From Actinomadura madurae (GTDB taxonomy: Bacteria > Actinomycetota > Actinomycetes > Streptosporangiales > Streptosporangiaceae): a stretch of DNA of 64,000 nucleotides. A model generated the notes under the pieces. That model did not search any database. It was not told the DNA's origin and was given only the letters and a program-made list of their open reading frames with translations. Where the stretch lies: the NCBI RefSeq assembly GCF_900115095.1, contig NZ_FOVH01000002.1, forward strand, positions 682,001-746,000. Reading direction: 5' to 3'. The position numbers and the translations under genes are program-made. This document shows, in pieces, positions 8,954 through 18,756 of the stretch (positions are counted from its first letter, which is position 1; every line of letters begins with the position of its first letter).

Positions 8954-11900
8954 ATGAGGCCGACGTTGGCGGCCGATGAGGTTCGGCGGAATCTGACGCA
9001 GTACCTCACGACGACGTTCGCGCTGGCGGATGAGCAGGTCCGCGAGGGTTTGGAACGTTTCCTCAACCATCCTGAGCAGGGCATCTTCCGTGGCCCCTAC
9101 CTGCGCATCCGCACCCCCTTCCGCGTCGAGGGCGACGGGTGGCGGGACCTTATGCAATGGGCGCCGGCCGGGTTCGTCCCGTACCGCCATCAGGCCGCCG
9201 CGTTCCGGCGCCTGACGACGTTCGATCACCAGGCGCAGCCGACGCTGATCACGACGGGGACCGGCTCCGGCAAGACCGAGTCGTTCCTGATCCCGGTGCT
9301 CGACCACTGCCGCAGGGCACGCGCTCAAGGAAAAACGGGCGTGAAGGCCGTCCTGCTGTACCCGATGAACGCGCTCGCCACCGACCAGGCCCAGCGGCTC
9401 GACGACTACCTCCGGCAGCCCGGCCTCGGCGACGTCACCGCGGGCCTCTACATCGGCGACACCCCGGAGACCGGCTACCCGCGCGTGTACACGCACCGGG
9501 GCGAGATCCGGCGGTCGCGGCCCGACATCCTCATCACCAACTACAAGATGCTCGACCTCCTCCTCCAGCGCGCCGACGATCTCCCGCTCTGGGAGGACGC
9601 CGACCTCGCCTACGTCGTCGTGGACGAGTTCCACACCTACGACGGCGCGCAGGGCACCGATGTGGCGATGCTCCTGCGGCGCCTCGCGGCGGCGCTCGGG
9701 CACAGCGAGCCCGGGAGGCCCCTCGGCGGGATCTGCCCGGTCGCGACGAGCGCGACGCTGGGGGAGAGCGGGGACGGAGCCGAGATCCGGCGGGTCGCCG
9801 AGGCGGTGTTCGGTACTCCCTTCGGCCCCGACTCGGTGATCGGGGAGGACCGGCAGAGCACCGACGAGTTCATCGAAGACGCCGGGATCGACTACACCCT
9901 CCCCCTTCCCGACCCGCAGGAACTCGCGTCCGTTCCCGACCCGCACGGCGATGACGGCGCCATGGCGCAGATCATGCAGGCCGTCACCGGACGGGACTCG
10001 CTCACCCCGCAGGAACTCGGCAAGGTCCTCCGGCAGCACATCCTCACCAGCGCCGTCCTGGAGGTCCTCGACGGGAAGCCGCACACGCTCGGGGAGATCC
10101 TCGAACTCCTCCCGCGCAAAGGCGCCTACAGCTGGGGCACGGCGATACGACTGTCCCCCGTGCACGCGGCGACGGCTCTCGCGCGGTTCGTCGCCCTGCT
10201 GTCCGAAGCAAGGGATCCAGAGGACGCCGGTCGCCCCTTCCTCCACATCGAAACGCACCTGTGGGTGCGGTCGGTGACGCGGCTGCTCCGCGCGGTCGGC
10301 CCCCGGCCCGGGTTCGCCTGGTACGGGGAGGCCCCTCCGCCACTCGACGCGGAGACCACCGTCACCGGCGGCGGACGGGAGATGCTGCCCGCCGTGTACT
10401 GCCGCCACTGCGGGCGGTCCGGCTGGGCGGCGATCTCCCCGGAACGCGACCCGCACGACCTCGTCGCCGAACCGGCCCGCATCTACCGGTCCGGCATCTC
10501 CGAGAAGCGTCTCGTCCGGCCGCTGATCACCGCGACGCGGCGCGAGGTGGAGGCGCGGGCGGCGGGGGAGCAGGGCGGGCCGAACGTCCTCGTGCTGGCG
10601 GCGAACGGCCGGCACGTCCGGCCGCTGGACCCGGAAAAGGACCTGGAGAACTCCGCCAAGGCCGACTTCCGGGACGTGTTCGTCCTCGCCGACCTTTCCC
10701 ACGGCAAGGAGAGCAACCGGGACGCCGAGAACGACCGCTGCCCCGCCTGCGGCATGGAACAGGGCACACGGTTCCTCGGCTCCGGGCTGGCCGCGCTCGC
10801 GTCCGTCGCGGTGACGGAACTGTTCACCGGCGGCCAGCTCCAGAAGCAGGAACGCAAGACCCTCCTGTTCAACGACTCGGTGCAGGACGCCGCGCACCGC
10901 GCCGGGTTCGTCGCGAACCGGTCGTTCGGGTTCTCACTTCGATTGCTCCTCGCGTCCCAGCTGGACGACGCCGACGGGCCGAAACCGCTGCACGAGCTGA
11001 TCTCCGACACCGTCAAGGAGGCCAGCGTCCCCGAATACCTCCCCTCGGTGGTGCCGCCCGACCTGCACGACCGCGACGACGTGGACGCGCTCCTCGCCGG
11101 CGAATCCGAAGGGTCCGCGCGGACCTGGACGCTGATCGGGGAACGGCTCGCGTTCGCGTCCGTCCTGGAGTTCGGGCTCCGCTCCCGGCAGGGCCGCACG
11201 CTGGAACTCACCCGCACCGTCGCCGCCGAGGTCGCCGTCCGCGACATCGACCGCATCGCCGGCCTGGCCCGCGACCTCCAGCTCGCCGGACCCGCCGCCC
11301 TCACCGGCCTCCCCGGCCACGACACCTACGTCGCGTACGTGCGCGGGCTGCTGGAACGCATGCGGATGCGCGGCGCCGTCCAGCACCACTGGCTCGACGC
11401 GTGGATCGACGGCGCCGGAACCAAGCGGTACATGACCATCTGGGGCAAGCGCCCCGACGGGATGCCCGCGTTCCCGCGCGGCCTGTCCGCGCCGCGGTTC
11501 GTGCTCGGCGCGCCGAAGAACCGCAGCGAGTTCGACGGCATCACCGGGCGCCACAGCTGGCTCCAGGACTGGACGGCCCGCTGCCTCGGCATCGAACACG
11601 GCGCGTCCGGCCACTACCTGTCCCGGCTGCTGAACGTCCTCACCGAGGAGGACGTCATCGCGCGCCGCACCGCCGGGGACGGCGCCACCCCCGTCTTCGG
11701 GCTGCGGCCCGGCCACGTCCAGGTCCGCGGACTCGACGACGACCAGGTCGAGAACGCCGGCGTCTACTGCCCCGTCTGCAACTGGCAGCAGACCGTTCAC
11801 CCCGAAAGCCTGCGCGAATGGGTCGAGGCGCCCTGCCCCCGCTACCGCTGCACCGGACACCTAGACACCGACACGCGCCGCAGCGACCTGTACGAGAACG

Positions 11901-14900
11901 ACTACTACCGCCGCCTCTACCGCAGCGCCCGCCCGTTCAGCGTCATCACCGCCGAGCACACCGGCCAGCTCACCCGGCCGCAGCGCGAGGACGTCGAGCG
12001 GAGGTTCCGCGACGGCGCCCGCTACAGCGACCCGAACGTTCTGGCGTGCACGCCGACGCTGGAACTCGGCATCGACATCGGCGACCTGTCCGCCGTCGTC
12101 CTCGCGTCGCTGCCGCGCTCACCGGCCGGCTACGTCCAGCGGGTGGGACGCGCCGGACGCAAGACCGGCAACGCCTTCCTGCTGACGCTCATCGGGCGGA
12201 ACCCCCGCGACCGGTACTACCTGACCGACCCCACCGACATGATCGCGGGCGACATCGTCCCGCCCGGCTGCCACCTGTCCGCCGTCGAGATCCTCCAGCG
12301 CCAGTACGTCGCGCACCTCGCCGACCTCGCCGCCCGCGAACGCTTCGACGGGCTGCCCCCGATGCCGCGCCTCGCGTCCGCGCTGTTCGGCGAGTCCGGA
12401 TGGCTGACCGCGTTCCAGGACGCCGTCCTCGCCGAAGGCGACGCCCTCGCCGGCGGGTTCCTCGCCCTGTTCGCCCAAGGCGACCCCGAGACCGGCGTCA
12501 CCGAGGAGGCCGCCCGGCGGCTGCGCGACTTCGCCGTCACCGGACTGAAGGAGGGCATCGCCGCCGCGACCCGCGTCTGGGACGAGCGGCTCGCCGACCT
12601 GCGCGCCCGCCTGGACGTCATCGACGCCGCCATCGCCGCGATGATCGACTCGGATCTGCAGCAGCGGAACCGCCGCGGCGAGCTGCGCGCCGAACGCCGC
12701 GCCGTCCAGGCCCGCATCGCCGAGATCGGACGCGGCGGCGCCCACGGCACCCTCGTCGAACTCGGGCTGCTGCCCAACTACTCGCTCATCGACACCTCCA
12801 CCGCACTGGAGGCCACCCTCACCTGGGAGGAGCGCGTCGGCGACGAGGCCGGCGAGGCGCCCGCGCCCGCCGACCGGCAGCGGACCGGCGGGCAGCGAAC
12901 GAACAGGGCGCGCGGCGACCGCCGCTTCTCCAGCGAACTCCGCGAATACGAGCGGTCCGCGTCCACCGCCCTCACCGAACTCGCCCCCGGCAACCACTTC
13001 TACATCCGCGGCTACCGGCACGAGATCACCGGACTCGACATCGGCACCCCGCAGCGCCCCGCCTACCGGCAGTGGCGCGTCTGCCAGGAATGCGGTTACG
13101 TCCGCACCACCGCCGCCGCCGAGGACCACGGCCCCTGCCCCCGCTGCGGCAACGAGCGCATCGGCGACAGAAGCGGCCTGCACACCGTCCTCATCCCCAC
13201 CCGCGTCACCGCCCACGACCTGCGCGACGACGCCCGCATCCGCGACGACCACGACGACCGGCAGCGCCGCTACTACGAGACCGCCGTCGCCGTCGACATC
13301 CCCCGCGACGAGATCGCGCCCGGCGCCTGGCGGCACGCCAGACGCGTGTTCGGCGTCGACTTCACCCGCCGCGCCGTGATCCGCCGCTTCAACCTCGGGT
13401 CGCTGCGCATGGACCGCCCCGCCGGCGACCCCTTCGCCGGGGACCTGCGGCGGCTGAACCCGTTCCACGTGTGCCGGACGTGCGGCGGCGCCACCTCCGG
13501 CGGCCCGCCCGACGGGGACGGGAGGCCCACCGGCACCACCTCCGGATACGACGCGTCCCGCAGCCACCACCGCCCCTGGTGCCCGCAGCGGCGCGGCGGC
13601 GACGTCGAGCACGAACCGCTGATCCTCGCCCATGAGCTGCGCACCGAGGCCCTGCGGATCCTCGTCCCCATCGCCACCACGATGATCCCCGAGCGGACCG
13701 TCACGTTCGAGGCCGCGCTGATGGCCGGGATCGCCCGCAGGTACGGCGGTGACCCCGCCCACCTGCGGATCGTCACCGCCACCATGCCCGACCACCTGCA
13801 CCACAGCGGCCACCGGCGGCGGTTCCTCGTCCTGCACGACACGCTGCCCGGCGGCACCGGCTACCTGCACCGCATGTCCACCGAGGCGGGCTTCCGCGAA
13901 GTGCTGCACGAGGCGTACGAGGTCGTGTTCCACTGCCCGTGCGCCAACGAGGAGGGCAAGGCGGCCTGCCACCGCTGCCTGCTCCGCCACGTCCGGGGCG
14001 AGGAGTTCGACAAGGCCGACCGCGGCCTCGCCGTCGAGATGCTCGCCGAACTCCTGGAGGACTGGGAGACCGCGTCCGTCGCCAGTACCGACGACATCTC
14101 CCTCGTCAACCAGGTCGAAAGCGAACTGGAGGCCCGGTTCCTCGACGCGTTGATGCGGTGGGCGCGCAAGCCCGGAAGCGGCCGCGCCCTCAGCTCCGGC
14201 CCCCGGCTCAACGACCGGCGCACCGCCGACCTGCGCATCACCTCCGGGGACGACGTCGTCCACTGGCAGGTCATCCTGCAGAACACCATCAAGGAGACCC
14301 GGCCCGACATCTACTTCAAACGGCTGGACGGGGCGCCCCTGGAAGTCGCCGTCTACCTCGACGGCTACAACTACCACGCCGCCCCGCACGCCAACCGGCT
14401 CGCCGGCGACGCCGCCAAACGCGCCCGTCTCCGCGCCCACGGCCGCGTGGTCTTCCAGATCACCTGGGACGACGTCGAGCACTGGGAGAGAGGCCTGTTC
14501 CCAGAGTCGCCCGCGTGGGTCCCGTACCAGGGCATCGCCCAGGGACGGGCCCGCGAGGGCTACCTCCACGGCGGCGGCGACCCGGCCGAGCTGGCCGACC
14601 TGATCTGGGCCAACCCGATCCAGACGCTGCTGGCCTTCCTGTCCGACCCCGACGCCGACCGCTGGCGGCGCCGTGCCGAAGCGGCCGCGACCGGCCTCGT
14701 GATGCCCGGCGCCGAGATGCGGCGCGCCTCGCCCGGCGGGATCGGCGACCTGCTCACCGCCGCCGTCCGCGGCGACGACGCCCTGCCCGAACCGCCGCCC
14801 GGCGACCTGATGCTCGTCCGCACCGAGGACGCCTCCGGCTGCCCCGTCACCGTCGTCGCGAACGCCCGGACGCGCGCCTGGACGGCCCTCGCCGTCATCG

Positions 14901-15583
14901 ACGACCGGACCGCCGCGATCACCGCCGACGAGGACGCCCACCGCCGCCGCTGGCACGCCTGGCTGTACTGGGGCAACCTCCTGCAGTTCCTGTCGTACGG
15001 GGAGGGCGACGGTGTCCAACTCGCCCACACCGACCTCTCCGGGTTCGACCCCGCCGCGCTCGCCGTCACGGGTGGTGCGGGCCTGCTGTCGACGCTCGGC
15101 CTGCTGCCGCTCGACCCCGACGACCTGCCGCCCGGCAGCGTCCCGGAAGGTCGGCCGGAACCCGAACCTCCCAGGCCGGACCCGCACCAGCCGATCCCGC
15201 ACGCGAGCCCGCGCCAGCCGAGCCCGCCGCCGGTCCCTGCGGACGCCGAGGCGCCCCCGCCGCCCGGCGCGGCCGCGCCGGACCCCGCCTGGGCCGAGGC
15301 GCTCGACCTCCTCGACCCCGACGAACCGCAGCTCGCCGACCTCGCGCGCTGCCTGATGGCGCACGGCGCCCCCGCCCCCGAGGTCGGCTACGAGCTGGGC
15401 GAACAGGCGTGGCAGGCCGAACTGGCCTGGCCGGACGCCAAGGTCGCCGTCGTCCTCGCGGGCAACGACGACGAGGCCACCGGCCGCTACCACGCCTACG
15501 CGAAGGCCGGCTGGGAGACCCGCTCGGCGGCCTGGTGGGACTGTGACGAACTGGCGGAACGAACCAAGGCGGCGAATTCATGA
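8954..15583 (+). CDS. Giant DEAD/DEAH helicase with DUF1998-type region (DrmA/DruE-like) and possible C-terminal nuclease fold
   Basis: 2209 residues from ATG 8954, which has GGAGAGG 7-8 nt upstream; a GTG at 8930 is the alternative. SF2 motifs: Walker A TGTGSGKTE at about 101-109, DEFH at 224-227, LELGIDIG near 1037, QRVGRAGR at 1062-1069. Around and after the core are several Cys pairs (CRHCG, CPACG, CPVC, CQECG/CPRCG, CRTCG) and a late CPCANEEGKAACHRCLLRH cluster, as in DUF1998/MrfA-type helicases, DISARM DrmA/DrmB and Druantia DruE. After the last cluster, RPDI (D1785), an LEVAVYLDG stretch (D1803) and a downstream R..LR.HG..V.Q.T pattern resemble the DUF559/Vsr nuclease fold; this is inference. 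A Pro-rich linker near 2060-2100 precedes a small end domain. The stop overlaps the next gene (ATGA). Confidence 0.85.
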   Translation: MRPTLAADEVRRNLTQYLTTTFALADEQVREGLERFLNHPEQGIFRGPYLRIRTPFRVEGDGWRDLMQWAPAGFVPYRHQAAAFRRLTTFDHQAQPTLITTGTGSGKTESFLIPVLDHCRRARAQGKTGVKAVLLYPMNALATDQAQRLDDYLRQPGLGDVTAGLYIGDTPETGYPRVYTHRGEIRRSRPDILITNYKMLDLLLQRADDLPLWEDADLAYVVVDEFHTYDGAQGTDVAMLLRRLAAALGHSEPGRPLGGICPVATSATLGESGDGAEIRRVAEAVFGTPFGPDSVIGEDRQSTDEFIEDAGIDYTLPLPDPQELASVPDPHGDDGAMAQIMQAVTGRDSLTPQELGKVLRQHILTSAVLEVLDGKPHTLGEILELLPRKGAYSWGTAIRLSPVHAATALARFVALLSEARDPEDAGRPFLHIETHLWVRSVTRLLRAVGPRPGFAWYGEAPPPLDAETTVTGGGREMLPAVYCRHCGRSGWAAISPERDPHDLVAEPARIYRSGISEKRLVRPLITATRREVEARAAGEQGGPNVLVLAANGRHVRPLDPEKDLENSAKADFRDVFVLADLSHGKESNRDAENDRCPACGMEQGTRFLGSGLAALASVAVTELFTGGQLQKQERKTLLFNDSVQDAAHRAGFVANRSFGFSLRLLLASQLDDADGPKPLHELISDTVKEASVPEYLPSVVPPDLHDRDDVDALLAGESEGSARTWTLIGERLAFASVLEFGLRSRQGRTLELTRTVAAEVAVRDIDRIAGLARDLQLAGPAALTGLPGHDTYVAYVRGLLERMRMRGAVQHHWLDAWIDGAGTKRYMTIWGKRPDGMPAFPRGLSAPRFVLGAPKNRSEFDGITGRHSWLQDWTARCLGIEHGASGHYLSRLLNVLTEEDVIARRTAGDGATPVFGLRPGHVQVRGLDDDQVENAGVYCPVCNWQQTVHPESLREWVEAPCPRYRCTGHLDTDTRRSDLYENDYYRRLYRSARPFSVITAEHTGQLTRPQREDVERRFRDGARYSDPNVLACTPTLELGIDIGDLSAVVLASLPRSPAGYVQRVGRAGRKTGNAFLLTLIGRNPRDRYYLTDPTDMIAGDIVPPGCHLSAVEILQRQYVAHLADLAARERFDGLPPMPRLASALFGESGWLTAFQDAVLAEGDALAGGFLALFAQGDPETGVTEEAARRLRDFAVTGLKEGIAAATRVWDERLADLRARLDVIDAAIAAMIDSDLQQRNRRGELRAERRAVQARIAEIGRGGAHGTLVELGLLPNYSLIDTSTALEATLTWEERVGDEAGEAPAPADRQRTGGQRTNRARGDRRFSSELREYERSASTALTELAPGNHFYIRGYRHEITGLDIGTPQRPAYRQWRVCQECGYVRTTAAAEDHGPCPRCGNERIGDRSGLHTVLIPTRVTAHDLRDDARIRDDHDDRQRRYYETAVAVDIPRDEIAPGAWRHARRVFGVDFTRRAVIRRFNLGSLRMDRPAGDPFAGDLRRLNPFHVCRTCGGATSGGPPDGDGRPTGTTSGYDASRSHHRPWCPQRRGGDVEHEPLILAHELRTEALRILVPIATTMIPERTVTFEAALMAGIARRYGGDPAHLRIVTATMPDHLHHSGHRRRFLVLHDTLPGGTGYLHRMSTEAGFREVLHEAYEVVFHCPCANEEGKAACHRCLLRHVRGEEFDKADRGLAVEMLAELLEDWETASVASTDDISLVNQVESELEARFLDALMRWARKPGSGRALSSGPRLNDRRTADLRITSGDDVVHWQVILQNTIKETRPDIYFKRLDGAPLEVAVYLDGYNYHAAPHANRLAGDAAKRARLRAHGRVVFQITWDDVEHWERGLFPESPAWVPYQGIAQGRAREGYLHGGGDPAELADLIWANPIQTLLAFLSDPDADRWRRRAEAAATGLVMPGAEMRRASPGGIGDLLTAAVRGDDALPEPPPGDLMLVRTEDASGCPVTVVANARTRAWTALAVIDDRTAAITADEDAHRRRWHAWLYWGNLLQFLSYGEGDGVQLAHTDLSGFDPAALAVTGGAGLLSTLGLLPLDPDDLPPGSVPEGRPEPEPPRPDPHQPIPHASPRQPSPPPVPADAEAPPPPGAAAPDPAWAEALDLLDPDEPQLADLARCLMAHGAPAPEVGYELGEQAWQAELAWPDAKVAVVLAGNDDEATGRYHAYAKAGWETRSAAWWDCDELAERTKAANS

Positions 15584-17817
15584 CCACGCAGGGCGAGGCC
15601 ACGCTGCGGCTGCTCGACAAGGCCGACAAGGAGATCCAGAAGCTGCCGCGCGTCGTCAAAGGCGCGATCTACGAATTCCAGCACGACTTCCGCAAGAACC
15701 CCGACGCGCGCGGCCTGCGGCTCAAGCAGCTCCAGGGCCACGACCGGCTGTACTCCGCCCGGATCAGCGCCGACTACCGGGCGCTGCTCCTGCACGCCGG
15801 CAACCGCGACTACATCCTCGTCGCCGTCCGGCACCGCAAGGACGTCTACGACAACCTCGACCGCTACCAGTACAAGATCAACGATGTGACGGGCGGGATC
15901 GAGTTCGTCGACCTCGTCAGCGTCGAGGAGAACGTCTCCACCCCCCGCGCCGCGCCCGCGCCGCCACCGGTCACCCGCGAGCCCGCGCCCGCGGAACCGG
16001 CCGCGCCGGCGGAACCCGCCGAGGCGCCGCCGCTGTTCGGCGGGTTCACCGACGACCAGCTCCTGCAACTCGGCGTCGCCGCCGCCCTGCTCCCCCTGAT
16101 CAGGAAGATCACCACCGAGGAGGAGCTGCTCGGCCTCACCGAACTCGCCCCGGCCCTCACCGAGGAAGTGCTGCTCGAACTGTACTTCGGCGGGACGTTC
16201 GACGAGGTCCTCGACAAGATCACCACGCCGGTCCAGGCCGAGGACGACGTCGACACCGAGGACTACGCCACCGCCCTCAGCCGCCCCGCCACCCGCGTCA
16301 CCACGTCCGACACCGAACTGCAGGCCGTCCTCGAAGACGACTTCGGCCGCTGGAAGGTGTTCCTCCATCCGAGCCAGCGCAAGCTCGTCGAGCGCGCCTA
16401 CAAGGGCTCCGCCCGCGTCAGCGGCGGCCCCGGCACCGGCAAGACCATCGTCGCGCTCCACCGCGTCAAGCACCTCGTCGACCGGCTCCCGCCCGGCGAC
16501 GACAAGCCCGTCCTGCTCACCACCTACAACAAGAACCTCGCCGCCGACCTCCGCAAACGCCTCCTCGAACTCGGCGGCCCCGAAACCGCGTCCCGCGTCG
16601 AGATCGTCAACATCGACAAGCTCGCCGCCGACGTCGTCGCCCGCGCCGAACCCGGCGGCAAACGCCGCTGGATCGACGACGCCAAAGCCGTCCGGGAATG
16701 GCGCGACCTGCTCCTGGAACTCGGCGAGACCCGCTGGGACCCCGAGTTCCTGCACGCCGAATGGACCCACGTCATCCTCGGCATGTCCGGCAACTCCCGC
16801 GCCGACTACTTCCGCACCCGCCGCCCCGGACGCGGACGCAGCATCGGCCGCGCCCAGCGCGCCGAGATCTGGCGGCTCGTCGAGAAGTTCCGGCTCCGCC
16901 TCGACGAGAAGAACCTGTGGACCTACCGGCAGGTCGCCGAGCACGCCGCCCGCCTCGAACAGGAACGCGCCGAGAAGATGCGCCGGCACCGGGAAGGCGG
17001 CCTCAACATCCACCGCGAGGACGCCTCCGTCGCCCGGATGCGCCCGCGCTACTCCCACATCGTCGTCGACGAGGCCCAGGACCTCGCCGCCGCGCACTGG
17101 AAGATGCTCCGCGCCATGGTCCCCGAAGGCCCCGACGACATCTTCCTCGTCGGCGACGTCCACCAGCGGCTCTACGACAACTACGTCTCGCTGAGCGTCC
17201 TCGGCATCAACATCCGGGGGCGCCGCTCCTCCCGGCTCACCCTCAGCTACCGCACCACGCACGAGATCCTCGGCTCCGCCGTCCGGCTCCTCGGCGAGGA
17301 GTCCTGGGACGACCTCGACGGCGAGACCGACGAGCTCGGCGGCTACCGCTCCGTCCTGCGCGGCTCCCGGCCCGTCCTGCACGGCGCCCCGACCTGGGAG
17401 GACGAGCAGGACTACATCGCCGCCACGGTCAGCGAGCTGATCGACGGGCCCTCGCCGTCCATCGCGATCAGCGTCCCGGAACGCGCCATGGTCGCCGAGA
17501 TGGAGGCCCGCCTCGCCCGCGCGGGCATCCCCGCCGCCTCCATCGGGCCGGACGGGCCCCGCGTCGACGACGTCGTCCACATCGGCACCATGCACCGCTT
17601 CAAGGGCCTCGAATACCAGCACGTGATCGTCGCGGGTGTCTCCGACGGTCTCGTCCCGCAGTCCTACCTGCGCAGATGGGAGCAGTCGGACCCGGCCCGC
17701 TACCGGCGGGAACTCCAGCGCGCCCGCTCCCTGCTGTTCGTCGCCGCCACCCGCGCCCGCGACACCCTCCACGTCACCTGGCACGGCGAACCGAGCCCGT
17801 TCCTGGGGCACCGGTGA
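15580..17817 (+). CDS. RelE/ParE-like domain fused to UvrD-type SF1 helicase
   Basis: 745 residues. The first 95 or so look like a RelE/ParE toxin fold (a small beta sheet with LKQLQGHDRLYSARISADYRALL and ILVAVRHRKDVY). A Pro/Ala-rich linker (about 125-150) leads to a SF1 UvrD-like helicase: Walker A GGPGTGKT at 282-289, VVDEAQDL at 496-503, VGDVHQRLYDN, LSYRTTHEIL, GTMHRFKGLEYQHVIV and a closing VAATRARDTLHV. It overlaps both neighbours by 4 bp, so helicase, fusion and kinase are one translational unit. Fused RelE domains are common in actinomycete UvrD-like proteins; whether this one still cleaves RNA is unknown. The C-terminal half has a truncated relative at 41927-42650. Confidence 0.88.
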   Translation: MTTQGEATLRLLDKADKEIQKLPRVVKGAIYEFQHDFRKNPDARGLRLKQLQGHDRLYSARISADYRALLLHAGNRDYILVAVRHRKDVYDNLDRYQYKINDVTGGIEFVDLVSVEENVSTPRAAPAPPPVTREPAPAEPAAPAEPAEAPPLFGGFTDDQLLQLGVAAALLPLIRKITTEEELLGLTELAPALTEEVLLELYFGGTFDEVLDKITTPVQAEDDVDTEDYATALSRPATRVTTSDTELQAVLEDDFGRWKVFLHPSQRKLVERAYKGSARVSGGPGTGKTIVALHRVKHLVDRLPPGDDKPVLLTTYNKNLAADLRKRLLELGGPETASRVEIVNIDKLAADVVARAEPGGKRRWIDDAKAVREWRDLLLELGETRWDPEFLHAEWTHVILGMSGNSRADYFRTRRPGRGRSIGRAQRAEIWRLVEKFRLRLDEKNLWTYRQVAEHAARLEQERAEKMRRHREGGLNIHREDASVARMRPRYSHIVVDEAQDLAAAHWKMLRAMVPEGPDDIFLVGDVHQRLYDNYVSLSVLGINIRGRRSSRLTLSYRTTHEILGSAVRLLGEESWDDLDGETDELGGYRSVLRGSRPVLHGAPTWEDEQDYIAATVSELIDGPSPSIAISVPERAMVAEMEARLARAGIPAASIGPDGPRVDDVVHIGTMHRFKGLEYQHVIVAGVSDGLVPQSYLRRWEQSDPARYRRELQRARSLLFVAATRARDTLHVTWHGEPSPFLGHR

Positions 17818-18674
17818 AGATCGGCGGCCGTTACGCGCGCGGCAAGCCCCTCGGCGTCGGCGGCATGGGGCAGATCTGGGAGGGCACCGACGACCGCCTC
17901 AACCGCACGGTCGCCATCAAGATCATCCGTCCCGGTCTGCCCGACCGCTCCGCCGCCCGCCGCCGCTTCTACCGCGAGGCCCGCATCCTCGCCCGCCTCC
18001 GCCACCCCGGCATCCCCGCCCTGTACGATTTCGGCGCCCACGACGACGAACTGTTCATCGTCATGGAACTCGTCCCCGGCGCCGTCAGCCTCCGCGACCT
18101 CATCGCCGAACGCGGCGACGACCCGCTCCCCGTCCCCTGGGCCGCCCTGATCGGCGCGCAGTTCTGCGCCGCCCTGGCCGCCGCGCACGGCGCCGGGCTG
18201 ATCCACCGGGACCTCACCCCGTCCAACATCGTCCTCGCCCCCGACGGGACCGTGCGGATCCTCGACTTCGGCGTCGCCACCGCCCTCGACCCCGCCGAGT
18301 TCTCCGCGATCACCCGCCCCGGCGAGGCCCCCGGCTCCGCCCGCTACATCGCCCCCGAACTCGACGGCTACGCCGCCGCCGACGCCCGCGCCGACCTGTA
18401 CTCGGCCGGCTGCGTCCTCCACGAACTCCTCACCGGCCGTCACCCGGCCGAGCGACCCGCGGGATTCCGCGACGACCTCCCCGGACCACTGGCGCACGTC
18501 ATCGACACCCTCCTCGCCGAAGACCCGTCCACCCGCCCCACCAGCGCCGCCGACGTCGTCCACGCCCTACTCCCGCACGCCCGCGACCTCCCCCCGCTCC
18601 CGGGCTACTACACCCCCGCCCCGAACGACCCGACCCACCTCTACACCAAGGCCCTCTCCACCCTCCCCACCTGA
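17814..18674 (+). CDS. Serine/threonine protein kinase (kinase domain only)
   Basis: 286 residues from a GTG that overlaps the helicase stop (GTGA). Hanks-type kinase: Gly-rich loop GVGGMGQIW at 14-22, K36 in VAIK, catalytic HRDLTPSN at 131-138 and DFG at 151-153. The usual HRDLKP lysine is Thr (T135), so activity may be altered. There is no transmembrane or PASTA region, so it is a soluble enzyme. The tail LPPLPGYYTPAPNDPTHLY matches the segment after the kinase domain in the protein at 40438-41934, which continues into TPR-like repeats; this copy ends there. Kinases occur in several phage-defence systems (Pgl/BREX PglW, Stk2); substrates here could be the linked helicases. Confidence 0.88.
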   Translation: MKIGGRYARGKPLGVGGMGQIWEGTDDRLNRTVAIKIIRPGLPDRSAARRRFYREARILARLRHPGIPALYDFGAHDDELFIVMELVPGAVSLRDLIAERGDDPLPVPWAALIGAQFCAALAAAHGAGLIHRDLTPSNIVLAPDGTVRILDFGVATALDPAEFSAITRPGEAPGSARYIAPELDGYAAADARADLYSAGCVLHELLTGRHPAERPAGFRDDLPGPLAHVIDTLLAEDPSTRPTSAADVVHALLPHARDLPPLPGYYTPAPNDPTHLYTKALSTLPT

Positions 18675-18756
18675 CCACGCGAAAGGTCGACGATGTCCGA
18701 AGGAAGGCTGCTGAGCGACGCGTCGATCGGCGTCGGGCGCTCTCGGTCGGCGGAGA

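Noticed and set aside
10261..15493. Two 1124-codon frames, one on each strand, inside the giant helicase
   Set aside because: Arg/Pro/Ala-rich or Val/Gly-rich shadow translations of the real helicase frame, which has continuous motifs.
15496..17811. 771-codon - strand frame opposite the RelE-UvrD gene
   Set aside because: Shadow with repetitive acidic composition and no recognisable domain.
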